Of a DNA stretch of 64,000 nucleotides, positions 32,781 to 43,649 are shown piece after piece. Position numbers and translations under genes: made by a program. This DNA comes from Hippasteria phrygiana (Eukaryota; Echinodermata; Asteroidea; Valvatida; Goniasteridae), in assembly GCA_037893225.1 (NCBI GenBank), contig JAZGUH010000400.1, positions 248,001-312,000 of the forward strand, in the 5' to 3' direction. Every line of letters begins with the position of its first letter. The first letter of the stretch is position 1. A model generated the notes under the pieces. The model searched no databases. It was given only the letters and a program-made list of their open reading frames with translations, and was not told where the DNA came from.

Positions 32781-32815
32781 AAAAAAGCATTTATCTTTTT
32801 GGAGAATTTTTTTTT

Positions 32816-33184
32816 TTAACCCTAACCTTCCCAAATCCTCCAAAATCCTCTTTGCAAAATGGAGGAATTTGGAGGATTGAGGGCACTTGGAAGTTGATGC
32901 ATCGGAGGATTTTGCAGGATTGTGGTTACTATGGGTTTTTGCCCCTGCAGGAATATGGAGGATCCAGGTTATCAGGCTCAATGTGATACATGAGGATTTT
33001 GGAGGATTGAGGTTACTAGGGGTATGCAAAAAAAACCTGGAGGATTTTTGAGGATTCGTGCTATGGTCCCCATAAGAGGATTTTGGAGGATTCAGGTTAT
33101 ATGGAGTTTTAACACTTTGAAATCAGAGGATGTTGGAGGATTCAGGTTACATGGGGGGAAAATGATGTAGGGAGTTAGGGTTAA
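32816..33184. mobile_element. TTAACCCTAAC-bounded G-rich minisatellite element, subtype 2
   Basis: Exact inverted ends TTAACCCTAAC (32816-32826) and GTTAGGGTTAA (33174-33184). The interior differs from the 28276 subtype: 'ggagaatttggaggattgag'-like units with 'ttgatgcatcggaggatttt', 'ggatccaggttatcaggc' and 'aatgatgtagggag'. It matches the truncated copies at 21085-21379 and 33549-33816. Confidence 0.88.
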
Positions 33185-33193
33185 GGGAAATAA

Positions 33194-33330
33194 AGTTATT
33201 GCAAATACTGCCTGGTTGAGATGTCACAATGGTTACAAGGGATTGTGGGAAGGAAACACGCACACAAATTGCTCCCGTTTCCTTCCCACAAGCCATTGTG
33301 ACATCTCAACCAGGTGGTATTTGCGATATG
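33194..33330. repeat. Palindrome with about 35-bp arms
   Basis: 'actgcctggttgagatgtca' with 'caatgg' on the left is inverted as 'ccattg' with 'tgacatctcaaccaggtggt' on the right. Inner arms 'gtgggaaggaaac' and 'gtttccttcccac' also pair. It begins 10 bp after the element ending at 33184. Confidence 0.9.
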
Positions 33331-33548
33331 GTCTATGGATAGGGAGATCGGTGGATTTTTGTATTTCTCCATTAAACTTCAACAAATTTGGTATCATTGG
33401 AAAGCTTATTTTTAAAAGGAATCAATGGGCAAGGAAACCAACTTTATATCCTGAAATTTGGCCGAGTTATTCCAATTTTAAGGCATATTTTTAGGGCTTT
33501 GCTGTCTGGCATGTCTGGAAATTTTTATGCCGCACAATTACGATAACA

Positions 33549-33816
33549 TAACCCTAACCTTCTAAAATCCTCAAAAATCCTCTTGGCCAAATGGAGGAAT
33601 TTGGAGGATTGAGGGTCTTTGGAAGTTGAAGCATTGGAGGATTTTGCAGGATTGAAGGCATAAGGGGATTCAGGTCATCAGGCCCAATTTGATGCTGGTG
33701 GATTTCGGAGGATTGAGGTTACTAGGGTGTTTCAAAACCCCTAGAGGATTTTGGATGATTCATGCATTATTGGTCCCCATACATGTAAGAGGATTTTGGA
33801 GGATTCAGGTTATGTA
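33549..33816. mobile_element. TTAACCCTAAC family, subtype 2, right end missing
   Basis: Starts TAACCCTAACCTTCTAAAAT and continues with 'gaggaatttggaggattgag', 'ttggaagttgaagca' and 'catcaggcccaatttgatgc', but no GTTAGGGTTAA end is seen. The copy fades out near 33816. Confidence 0.75.
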
Positions 33817-34201
33817 TGTAAGATTTTCCATACTAAAAGCTTACGCTGATTTACATGTCGAAAATATCCACAAATTCACTCTTTGAGATCTCGCACTACG
33901 ATAAAATTTTGAATTAAAACAAACCTTTGACCTTCCTCTACCTGGATTTCATCATCTCCCAATTTCTCACAATATTATGGCAGTAATAGTTGAAAGGTTG
34001 TTGCGGTCACAGAAATCAAAATGGCCGTGCCCAGTGCAGGCGATGGTGGATGAGACTCGCAAGACATCAAACTTTCTTCTCATTATTTGGCAATTTTACT
34101 CCAAACAACCCATTGCGTAAGAGCAGTCTTTTTTCTATCGAATGGTACCCTTTTTCATTAGAAATCTTTGAATTAAAATGTTTTAATCGGTGAGTACAGA
34201 T

Positions 34202-34400
34202 TAGACTTGAAATCAAGTCGGTAATTGGTCTGCTTTAGTCCGCCTGCGCCGCCACGTATTATAATACACCTCATTTCCCGCGTTACGTGTAGCATGCGGA
34301 ATAATAACATATGGGAACGTTCTGTGCAACCTTAGTCCCACGATGCGTGTGCGTACGTTGACTGCCAATTACCGACTTGAACAATCTGCAACTTTTGTGT
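34202..34400. repeat. Putative small element with inverted AAGTCGGTAATTGG ends
   Basis: 'cttgaaatcaagtcggtaat' (34207) ends in TAATTGG. Inverted CCAATTACCGACTT lies at about 34365-34378. A related palindrome 'gacttgatttcaagtc' recurs at 35266. No coding capacity. Confidence 0.5.
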
Positions 34401-34699
34401 GTACAAGACACCATGCCTGCTACTTTGGACGGAGCACTCTTATTGGCTAAGAATCAAGAAAATATGAATATCTATTTATGGTGCAGTTTGATTGGTCAAG
34501 AATAAAGAGAATATGAATATTCATGTGACATATTTTCAAATGCGAATCAGCAAGCCTATACATGTACATGTACATTCCCAATGCACACGTACACACAGTT
34601 GCAACACGATATGCACATTATACATGCGTGTGTATTAACTGCGAAGGAAAGTCCCACGTTTCTTCTTCATTTCTTCGGATTTCGTGTGGCTCGAACGAA

Positions 34700-34885
34700 A
34701 CAATGGAGACCAAGAAGCACCGAAAGGTATGGAGGTTCCGTTGACCATAGATTGCAAAAACTGGGTATTTCGAGTGCTCTGAAACCCAAACAAAGGGAGG
34801 CAATCACGAGTTTGCGGGATGGTAACAACACCTTCGTGGGTACAGAAAATCCCTGATTTATCAGTTGGTCCCTTTCTAGATCTGT
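34700..34885 (+). pseudogene. RecQ/DEAD-like helicase N-terminal remnant
   Basis: The peptide LGISSALKPKQREAITSLR followed by DGNNTFVGT is the Q-motif to Walker A entry of a RecQ-type superfamily 2 helicase. The P-loop is disrupted: just before the conserved Lys the frame shifts by one base and a stop follows. The GKSLIYQ part continues in another frame to about 34880. Nothing helicase-like follows. Such isolated 5' fragments usually come from a transposon-encoded helicase or a processed copy; I cannot tell which. Confidence 0.6.
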
Positions 34886-35336
34886 ATTGACTTCATAAAG
34901 GTAGGACTCCAGAACCGTTTGAGCTAGTTGATTCAGACTATCTATAAATAAAGTACTCTTTAGTTTAATATTACAAAGGGAAGATGCAGGATTAGAAAGA
35001 CACACTGATCGAGAAAAAGATATCCCGATATGTATAATGGATGATTTATATTATGCCAGATGAGCTACATGTACATGTACCATTGGCCCTCATGCAGTGA
35101 GCTTGCTGCATATATGTATGAATATCAGCCCGGAGACATAGTGGTCAAGTCGTTAGAGCTGGGCATGTCGGATCGCGGAACGTTGAACGCCGTGGCATCA
35201 TAATCATAATGGCTCAGCGCTGGTTCATTGCGGTGGCGCCTGCGGACAAAGACGACAGTTTCTAGCGACTTGATTTCAAGTCTAAGTTCCAGATAGGAAC
35301 GATGCATTGTGGCAAATTGCCGATAGGCCTACAAAC

Positions 35337-35440
35337 TATGGAACCAGACGAAATCCGTTACGGTGTGACTCAGTGCCGTGCCGGTCAAATAGCTAAAATG
35401 AAGCTGATGCCAGTTCACGGCAAAATAACCACTGCCATTA
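35337..35440 (+). repeat. Dispersed repeat shared with 7617-7762
   Basis: See the entry at 7617-7762; the two share four blocks in the same order. Confidence 0.7.
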
Positions 35441-35449
35441 TATCTTGTA

Positions 35450-36350
35450 CATTCACAACTGAACATACAGCAGTCTCCATGGCACAATTGCAGAATACCC
35501 CGCCACTCGTCTGATCTATCCCCACCTCATATCCGGATACGCGGATACGGGGGTCACGGTTGATTGCCCTCAATAAACCATCTCACATGCCATACGTCTG
35601 TGCCTAAATTGCGCCCTCTTTCGCCCATCACCGATTCTTCCCCACCCCGTATCCGTGTATCCACCTCAGGGAAAGTCCTTTGGACTTAGACTTTTTACCG
35701 AGCTTCCTATTCGAATTACGCACGTAGGCCTAGGCCTAAGTCCGATTCCAGCCTCCTCGGTAGTCCGAGTAACTGGGACCCTTTATCGCCTTTTTTATTG
35801 GACACGGAACTCCAATTGTACCTCAGGTGGCGCATTTAGTATTTTGGTGGTCGTTTTAACTTAGGGTGAAATGGGATGTTTTTGTTGGGTCTTCAGACAA
35901 ATTAGATTAATTCTTAGTCGAAGGCATACATCGACCTTGGATCCTACTATCGCCAGATCATGTCCAAATGTTAAAAAAGGTGATACAATAAAGGGTCCAA
36001 TACTCGTACTACCTCCTCAGAGGATTTTTTAAAGGGAAAATAGGCTAGCACCCTCTGTCGCCCCTCCCGACTCCCACCCACCCCGTATCCGCGTTTTTTA
36101 GGGGGGTACTTTCGGGTGTCGGGGTATTCTGCAATTACTCTGTCTCCAGTCCATGCAGGTCTAGGAGAGAGGTGGGAGACGAAGAGGGATCCAGACGAAG
36201 TTTCGAGAAAACGAGTTGTCCGGAAATTGGGCGACACGTCTTACCCCGAACTTTTGAAAAGTGAGCATTATCTTCGATCATTTGACAACAAAATTTCAAT
36301 GAGATAACGACGGGCAATAGATTGAGCGAGGACTGGAAAGTAAAAGGGCA
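35450..36350. other. No gene seen
   Basis: No exon supported. A theme of 'cgtatccg.gtat' phrases recurs (35525-35550, 35648-35663, 36083-36090), suggesting an old repeat. Otherwise nothing recognised. Confidence 0.4.
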
Positions 36351-36357
36351 TGATTAC

Positions 36358-36396
36358 CTTGATTTTACTTGAGGTTTGTGTCGTCGATCGCCACAT
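36358..36396 (-). CDS. IMMT: Candidate first coding exon of MIC60
   Basis: On the minus strand ATG (36396-36394) opens MWRSTTQTSSKIK and ends exactly at a donor GTAATC (36357-36352) in phase 0. That is the phase needed by the first recognised MIC60 exon (27900-27788), which has no start codon. Spliced together they give an N-terminus rich in Arg, Lys and Ser with no acidic residue for the first 30 or so residues, as expected of a mitochondrial presequence. A longer in-frame start exists at 36483 and also gives an Arg-rich leader. The implied intron is 8.5 kb. No family homology can be read at this end, so the link is inference. Confidence 0.35.
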
Positions 36397-36499
36397 TTCA
36401 ACTGCAAAGTGCAAGCCGGAGAGTCCTGATGACCTCTGACCTGTGACTGAGAAATTTAGTTTCCGATGGCCTCGAAATGCCATTTAAGTAATTAAAAAA

Positions 36500-37515
36500 A
36501 ATCACTTTTGCTATTCTCAAACTATTATGGGTATATGGATGACAGGCAAACCTATGGCACTGTGAACCAGTCCAAAGATGCCTTTTTTTATTCGGAACAT
36601 TTGTCTTGAGTTGAGAGATACTCTTTTCAAATCTTTGCATTAAACATAAGAAATATGATAACCATAAAATTTTACTTGCAATGAAAAAAAAGGAAATATA
36701 ATAATAATTGGGAAATCCTTCGAAGGGAACCAGTTACTGATGAATGGAGTAGGCCTACTTCTGGAATTATAAGAGCTAATAATGCCATATTATCAGCCAA
36801 TCAGAATAGGATTTACAAGTAAGTTACAACCAATATGACTGTTGTTGTTGTTGTTGTTGTTTGTTTTTTGGGTTTTTTTTAAGGCTAGAGGCAACATGCT
36901 TCCTCAAAGAGGCCTAAAATCAAACAATGTAATTGCTGTTGTATGCGTATCATACGATTCTTTTATTTCTTTCATAAGTTTTGTTCATGCATTAAAAGAA
37001 CAAACGTGATTTTAGTTTTAAAAATGTTTCACATGTAGGGTCTATAAATGTTTTACTCTCGAAAGTCTTTCGTAAAATAGCATGAATATGTGCAAGAGTG
37101 GTCCTGATGGCTTACAGGCTATCATTGTTCTACCTTCTACGGATCTTACATTTTCCGTTGTAACAACTTTTAGGGAAAAACTTTATGTAGCCAAAAGTGG
37201 GCATCTAAGAAGGTCCCTACCCTGGACTCCACGAATTTAGACTCATACGTCGTCAAGGAATCCATACCATATACTGCAAAATTCTATACGAAATAATTAT
37301 AATATGAGAAAATACAATTTCTACTCTTTAAGAAAATATTATTTTTAAAATGTTTGGATATATCTTTAAAACCGAGGCTGCATAGTATACAACGTAGATA
37401 ATAAGTGCATAAATAAATGTTATGGATCACAATTCACTTTTCAATAATCTCATTTAGGTAAGTACTCTGGAAATTGGACAGAAAACTTACCGGTGCACAC
37501 TGAAACGGAACTGTA
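36500..37515. other. No gene seen
   Basis: AT-rich non-coding sequence with a (GTT)n run at 36841-36860. No exon or RNA gene supported. It would include the MIC60 promoter if the exon at 36358-36396 is real. Confidence 0.4.
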
Positions 37516-37808
37516 ATTGTTCAAGTTTCAAGTTATAAGTTTATTCACACACATATTCCAATGTTGACAACAAAAAGTCATAATACAAATAACTACACAA
37601 TATTAATGCAAAGAATTTAAATAAAATGAAAATTAAACTAAGAACATGTCAAGATTGAGGAAAAAGAAGAAGCCGAGGCTTTTATTCCTTTCCCTGCCCC
37701 CTACCCCTAGGACCTTACCCCAACGTCGTACAAACAACGAACACAAAAAACAAAAAACAAAACAATAAACAGTTGGAAGTGCAGGAGATCAGACCAAAAT
37801 TAAATAAA

Positions 37809-38906
37809 TTAAATAAAACCATTGAGCAAATTCAATTTGAGTTTTTTCCTAAAGGTTTTAAGAGAAGAAGACTGCTTGACATCATCAGCTAGACTATTCC
37901 AAAATTTGATTCCACGTTGTTTGGGAATATTTTTAAATAAAGAAGTACGATTAAAATGTTGATACAAATTTGTCCGGGATGTACTTCTGGTTACATGACA
38001 ATGGACATCTGAAGTTAAAGTAAAACGTTGATTAAAGCAATGGGGTAATAAATTATTCATTTGTTTAAACATAAATATGCCAAGATTAAGATAATAAATA
38101 TTGGTTAACTTAAGCAAATTCAAATTGGCAAATAGAGGAGTTGTATGATCCAGGTAACCTGCTTTACAAATAAAACGTACAGCTCTTTTTTGAAGGAGAA
38201 ATAATCTATTATGTTGTGAGATAGAGCCACCCCAGACAATTACTGAATAATTTAAATACGGGAGTATAAACGAATTATACAATGTTAATAAAACATTACT
38301 AGGGAGAACCGACTTCAATCGATTCATAATACCAATATTTTTTGAAATCTTAGTTGGCAAAGTATTAATATGGTTAGACCAGCTAAAATGGCTGTCAATG
38401 TTAATACCTAAAAAGTTGGTATTAGAAACTTGTTGAAGAATAATGCCATTTAATACCAGGGGGACAGTTTGAGAATATTTACGATTGCCAGCGCTGAAAA
38501 TTATATAATTTGTTTTTAAGAGATTAACAGATAATTTATTAGATGACAACCAAGCGGAAATTTTAACAAGTTCAGTATTTAAAATATTAATACCAGTATT
38601 AATATCATTATGGTCATACAATAAGCTTGTATCATCTGCAAATAAACAAAATGAAATAATTTTCGAGGAATTACAAATATCATTTATATAAATAAGAAAT
38701 AATAATGGGCCCAGCACAGATCCTTGAGGTACCCCACATGAAATATATTGATCCAGGGAGATGGCAGAATTATAGGAAACAAATTGCTTTCTATTACAAA
38801 GATAATTTTTAAACCACTCCAAAGTTATTCCACGTATGCCATACTGTTCCAATTTCCGGATGAGGATGTCATGATTAACCGTGTCAAAAGCTTTTGACAG
38901 GTCCAA
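37809..38906 (-). pseudogene. LINE ORF2, second half of reverse transcriptase
   Basis: 365 codons continuing the reverse transcriptase: DLSKAFDTVNHDIL (first catalytic Asp), GVPQGSVLGPLLFLIYINDI and FCLFADDTSLLY (the YADD-type box as FADD). Then come the thumb and connection (NFLGINIDSHFSWSNHI) and a C-terminal region with NSFILPYLNYSVIVWGG and LQKRAVRFICKAGYLDHT, typical of CR1/L2-like elements. It lacks its own start because it is downstream of the frameshift at 38905-38910. Confidence 0.9.
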
Positions 38907-40729
38907 AAAATTCCAATAGATAATTTCTTATTTTCAATGGCACCGAGAATTTTATTAACAACCTGAACTATAGCTATCTCAGTGGACCTATTTTTCCTAA
39001 AACCAAATTGTGAATCAGATAATATACCATTTTTATCTAAAAATGATATCAGACGATTAAAAATCAACTTCTCAAACACTTTACTGAAAATCGACAAAAT
39101 CGTAATAGGTCTGTAATTACCAATGTCATTCTTATTCCCTTTTTTGTATATAGGAACGACTTTGCCTACCTTTAATCCATCAGGGAATATTCCCGAGGTG
39201 ATAGATTTGTTAAAAATGAGGGCAAGTGGCTTGGCAAAAGAGTATTTAGCTTTTTTGAGTACAATAGAACTAATACAGTCCCATCCTGGGGCCTTACCAC
39301 TATAAATTTTGTGAATAATATCTACTATTTCTTCTTGTAGAATAGGAGTAAAGAAAAGAGAATTCGAACATCTGTCATTTAGAAATGACTCGAATGATGC
39401 ATCAGGGGTCGGAAGCTGATTAGCAATATTATTGCCAATATTTATAAAATAATCATTAAATGAATTAGCTATATTCCTATCACCATGGACTTCATTATTA
39501 TCATAAACAAAATAAGAAGGGTTGTGCTTAGATTGAGATTTGTTTAGCAAAGAATGAATAAGTTTCCAAGTACCTTTTATGTTAGATTTTTCTTGGTTAA
39601 ATCTGTAACTAAAATAATTTTTCTTAGCAACTTTAATTAAACTATTGAGTTTGTTTCTAAATTTCGTGTAACAAATTTTATCTTGTATAGAACGAGTTTT
39701 TAGATATTTTTCGTATAAATAATTCTTTCTTCTAATAGAGTTATAAATACCATTTGTTAACCAAGGAGATTTATGTTTATTAAAATGAATATTGACTTCT
39801 ACTTGGGGAAAATGGTGATTATACAGTTTCATAATGTGATCAATAAAAATATCATACATTACGTTAACATCAAAACTTGTTATTAATTTCCAATCTATCT
39901 CATTAAGATCAGCAATAAAATGTTCAATGTTGTCATCAGAAAAATCACGTTTAAAATTGGAGTATGTATTAAACTTATTTGTTATACTAGCTACTACCAA
40001 AAAAACAGGCAAATGATCACTTAAGTCGGTAACTAAGACTCCAGCACAGTGTTGAGAAAAATCATTGGTGAGAATATTATCAATCAAAGTGGAGCTATGA
40101 TCTGTAATTCTCGTGGGTTTACTAATTGTTGGGTAAAAAGAATAAGAAGTAAGTACATCCATACAATTTGTTACAGTGCGATCAGCATTATAATTGAATA
40201 AATTAATATTGAAATCGCCCATCATGTAGCACTTTTTATTGTTATTATTTACTTGGGTTAGTATTTGAGTAAGGTGTGTCATACAGTTGTCGTAAGAAGC
40301 ATTAGGGGGTTTGTAGATAATTCCAATGATAACATTGGTCGTATCAATATTATCCAGCTCAATAAAACATGCTTCGATGTCAGAGTTATATACACCAATG
40401 TCATTACGGACCTTGTAGGAAAGATTGTGATTAATATAAAGTGCCACCCCACCACCTCTTTTATCAAGTCTACAAAAACCTTCGATATTATAGTGAGGGA
40501 GCTGGATCAGAGGGTCATTGAGATCCTTAAGCCAAGTCTCCGATATACCAATAACTGAAAAATCCAAGTTTAACAGATCAATATAATGGGAAATATTATT
40601 GAAATTTTTAATGAGACTACGAGCATTGATGTGAAGTAGTTTAGCATTAGTAGTACATGTATTAGCAGTGAACTTTATCCAGGAAAGTATCCTGATCATA
40701 ATAATCACAGCTAATATCTGGTAAATCAT
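38825..40729 (-). pseudogene. LINE ORF2, endonuclease and first half of reverse transcriptase
   Basis: Open for 634 codons. The EEP (APE-like) endonuclease shows LLHINARSL, VIGISETWL (catalytic Glu), GGGVALYI, YMMGDFNINLF (Asp, Asn), STLIDNILTND and TDLSDHLPVF (final Asp-His). A linker follows, then early reverse transcriptase blocks: APGWDCISSIVLKKA, VVPIYKKGNKNDIGNYRPIT and DSQFGFRKNRSTEIA. Homology stops about 20 residues before the frame closes because of a one-base loss in an A-run at 38905-38910 (a T-run on the coding strand). The rest of the enzyme continues in the other frame. Every catalytic motif seen is intact, so the copy is young or the break could be a homopolymer sequencing error. 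Confidence 0.9.
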
Positions 40730-41431
40730 ATTTTAAATCGGGGTCTATATCAGAATCTACAAAAGATGTTAAATCAAAGCAAAAGCAAGTATGCACTGAA
40801 CGGTCGATCTCCTGAACAAGTGACAAATGGACAAGAACAAGGACAAAAACAAAACACATAACAGTAATTATACATAATAAATGAAATAAAACTCAAAATT
40901 ATACTATGAGGCGTGGTGTCAGATCATGTTACTGTTGCAAAAGTCTGTCCTATGGCTTGGCATTCGTTAGGATTTGGAGCTCTTCGTCCAAGCCCAGACG
41001 AGCGCCCATGGCCGGCGAGTAGCGCAGACAATTTACGCCAACAAATTGTATGAGCAACGGACGGACCGAGTAGGCCTATTTGACACATCATCAACGCACA
41101 CACATGTAAACTTCGCTGTTTGTGTGTCATTCTGAAGTCATACAAACTCAGAATTAGTGCGCCTGTTGCTGTATCACACACTTACAATTTGTTGTTATAG
41201 TTTCGGTCATTATGCAAGAACTACTATTTCGGTGGGTGGTGTACTCCAACATCGCCGGTGTCATTTGAATATCCGACTCCTATGAAATGTTGGCTTCTCT
41301 TCCGTATTATTGGTTAAACCCTCTCATGTGAGCGGTCACTGTCCCAATTATCTTCACTTATGCATGCGCAGTAGAACCACTTAGTCGGCTTTTCAGGGAG
41401 ACGGATAATCATGCGACAACTGCCAAAACAA

Positions 41432-41442
41432 GGGGGGGGGGG
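41432..41442. repeat. Poly-G tract (11 G)
   Basis: Uninterrupted homopolymer downstream of the GPCR gene. Confidence 0.9.
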
Positions 41443-41697
41443 TGGCATTTCCCCCAAGATCCCAGACTCATCCCTCTCATGCAAATATGAACGAATGACG
41501 GGCAGGTAGGTGGAAACTGTCAAACACAAAAACGATAACTTAATGTCCAAGGCATTTGAAATACATGTACTAGCAATAATTATAATAAAGGTACAAGCTG
41601 TCCACCATCTTGGTAAAGGTCTACTTGAGGAAAATAGCACAGGAACTTTATGCCCTTGGTGCTGAACAACGCCACGCCCAAACATGATCTTGTAGCT

Positions 41698-42807
41698 TCA
41701 CACTTTGCTGTCTGTCTGCCGTTTTGCCAGGATCGCCTGCAGCACTCTGGATGGCTGAGGTATCTTCTCCCATCTGCACCTGAGCATCGGCCGGAGAACC
41801 TTCTTGAACTGAGGATGTTTGGCGCCGTAGATGATGGGATTGATGCAGCTATTGCAAATCAGGATGGCAGCGCCGAACACGGCAAACTTCTTGCTGGTCG
41901 GAAAGAAGAGCGAGATAAAGTAGGGCGAGATGCAGAACGTGAACACGCAGAAGACCCAAAAGAGGTTCTTGGTGATCTGGAGCTGCTGGCGTAGCTTTCG
42001 TTCCATGGCAGTTTCATCCGGAACGGATGATATTGTCATGTTGGTAGAGTTGGATTCTGTGACGTCTCCGCGTGACGTTTTGGTGTTCTTGCTCTTGGAC
42101 AGCTGTTTTCTAAAGTGCTTCCTGACGTGGATGTAAATAACCAAGTAGCTGACAATGACTGTTGCCATCGGGATGGGGTAGAACCCGATGGTCTGGGCGA
42201 GGTTGTACTCACTGGCTCTTTCGTGCATGTCATCATCCGTGCACGTGTCGTCGCTCAGATCGTAGCCTAAGCGACCTACACCTATGGCGAGGGGGAAAAC
42301 AATGACGAACACGGGGACGAACCAAGACAGTGCCACAATACAGACCATCCTGCGCGGAGTGAAGATCCAGTTGTAGGTAGACTGCGGGCGGGTGATCCGG
42401 ATCAGACGGTTGAGCGCGATCAGAGCTAGGTTGTAGAGACTGGCACCCAGGCCGGTGTGCCACATGAACGCCGCCACCTGGCAGGGCACGATGCTGGCCA
42501 AGGGCCAGTGGCCGTCGCTCAGAAGTGCCACGCTGGACCACGGTAGGGACAAGCTGATCCAGAGATCGGCCACGCTGAGGTTGATCACCAGAACGTTGGT
42601 CATTGACCGGACGTGCTTACTGAAAACGGCCGACAGAATCACCATTGTGTTGCCCGTGATACCCAGCATCGCCACCACGATCCACACACAAGCCAGAAAC
42701 ACCAACACATTGTGTGAGTGAAGGCTTCCAGTTTCACTCGTAGCGACAGTAGAATGTTCCTCTTCAAAGAACAGAGCCGTGGTCGAGTTCAAATCACCTT
42801 CAGCCAT
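41698..42807 (-). CDS. Class A (rhodopsin-like) G protein-coupled receptor, single exon
   Basis: 369 residues with seven membrane segments. The extracellular N-terminus carries an N-glycosylation site (NST at 7-9). TM1 has GNTMVIL and TM2 has NLSVADLW. A conserved Trp (GHWPLA) and the disulphide Cys (VPCQVAAF) precede TM3. The DRY box at the end of TM3 is replaced by NRL (ALIALNRLIRITRP). The second extracellular loop has one Cys (DDTCTDDD). TM6 reads FWVFCVFTFCISPYF without the usual CWxP, and TM7 has NSCINPIIYG. The third intracellular loop is long and Ser/Thr-rich. Overall it resembles the melatonin/moody-like orphan receptors expanded in invertebrate deuterostomes; the ligand is unknown. 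No intron is needed. The start codon at 42807 is followed by a normal N-terminus, with no better upstream Met seen. Confidence 0.92.
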   Translation of the reverse strand: MAEGDLNSTTALFFEEEHSTVATSETGSLHSHNVLVFLACVWIVVAMLGITGNTMVILSAVFSKHVRSMTNVLVINLSVADLWISLSLPWSSVALLSDGHWPLASIVPCQVAAFMWHTGLGASLYNLALIALNRLIRITRPQSTYNWIFTPRRMVCIVALSWFVPVFVIVFPLAIGVGRLGYDLSDDTCTDDDMHERASEYNLAQTIGFYPIPMATVIVSYLVIYIHVRKHFRKQLSKSKNTKTSRGDVTESNSTNMTISSVPDETAMERKLRQQLQITKNLFWVFCVFTFCISPYFISLFFPTSKKFAVFGAAILICNSCINPIIYGAKHPQFKKVLRPMLRCRWEKIPQPSRVLQAILAKRQTDSKV

Positions 42808-43159
42808 GATTTTGGTTCGTGAAGTTGAAGATGCTTAACAAGTCAGGCTGTTTAATTTGCTCTGCAATGTTTGGTAACAGTCGCTATGAACAATCAACGT
42901 TTACGTGTGGACAGATGGCTGCTTAAGTTTATAGTGTATGAGGTTCAAACTTAATTCAGTAAACTACTAGACCTAAATATTTGTTCACCATCCACGACAG
43001 ATACCAGGAAATACTATGCTCAAAATATATTTTCAAAGCTGTCACAATGAAACAGAGTTGCTTTCAGCTCATCACGCGTGCCGATTTCCGTGAAACACGT
43101 AGGCCTAATGCTATCCAGTTCAACTTGTTTTCATGCACACTATACATGTACGTGTTTAT
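42808..43159. other. 5' flank of the GPCR gene
   Basis: AT-rich non-coding sequence. On the minus strand it would hold the 5' UTR and promoter. I see no convincing TATA box. Confidence 0.4.
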
Positions 43160-43355
43160 TTAATTACGGTTTTTTACGGGAGACGTCGGGATGTCGTGGC
43201 GGTTCTGGCAGCCAAGCGAACCGCTATAATGTATTTGTGCAGTCAAGCGTAACATAAACAATAATCCAACAATGGATTGAAACTGCACAAATGGCGGCAA
43301 ATGGCGTCATCCGGCCTGGTGGCACGCCATGGCGTCTTTCGTACGCAAGGGGATT
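43160..43355 (+). repeat. MITE B, degenerate copy
   Basis: Contains 'ctggcagccaagcgaaccgc', 'tgtgcagtcaagcgtaacat', 'aatccaacaatggattgaaa' and 'gtcatccggcctggtggca', as in other MITE B copies. The TTAA ends have decayed. Confidence 0.75.
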
Positions 43356-43649
43356 TATTAAGGAAAACACACACACACACACAAATACACAATCAAACTA
43401 GACGGACGGTGTTTGTGGACAAACACAGGGCTGTTTCGTTTTTTTTTTTTTTTTAGTTTGGATGTGAAATGTGAATACAATCATTAAAGTTTGTCAAACA
43501 TCGCGCTCGTGCCAGTTTTCTTTGTTCGATTTTTAAAATAATTGAAGTTGTTTGTAATAGTCACATGTGATGACAGCATCATAATGTCATGTAAATTTTC
43601 ATCTATAAACCTGCTGGCGTACTGGACTTATATAACATTTAAATTTATA

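Larger units (their letters stand above)
37518..40870 (-). mobile_element. CR1/L2-like non-LTR retrotransposon
   Basis: A minus-strand LINE with an ORF2 polyprotein split in two frames (38825-40729 and 37809-38906). It has a short 3' UTR ending near 37518 with 'acttataacttgaaacttga'. No long poly-A tail is present and no ORF1 is visible upstream, so the copy may be 5'-truncated near 40870. The enzyme order (EEP endonuclease then reverse transcriptase, no RNase H) and the sequence style fit the Jockey superfamily, CR1/L2 group. Target duplications were not identified. Confidence 0.88.

Noticed and set aside
28276..33816. True interstitial telomere array
   Set aside because: Only single TTAACCCTAAC ends occur, not runs of TTAGGG. 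A transposon-type terminus explains them as well or better.
34618..35005. Minus-strand open frames over the helicase remnant
   Set aside because: The recognisable protein similarity is on the plus strand; these are antisense shadows.
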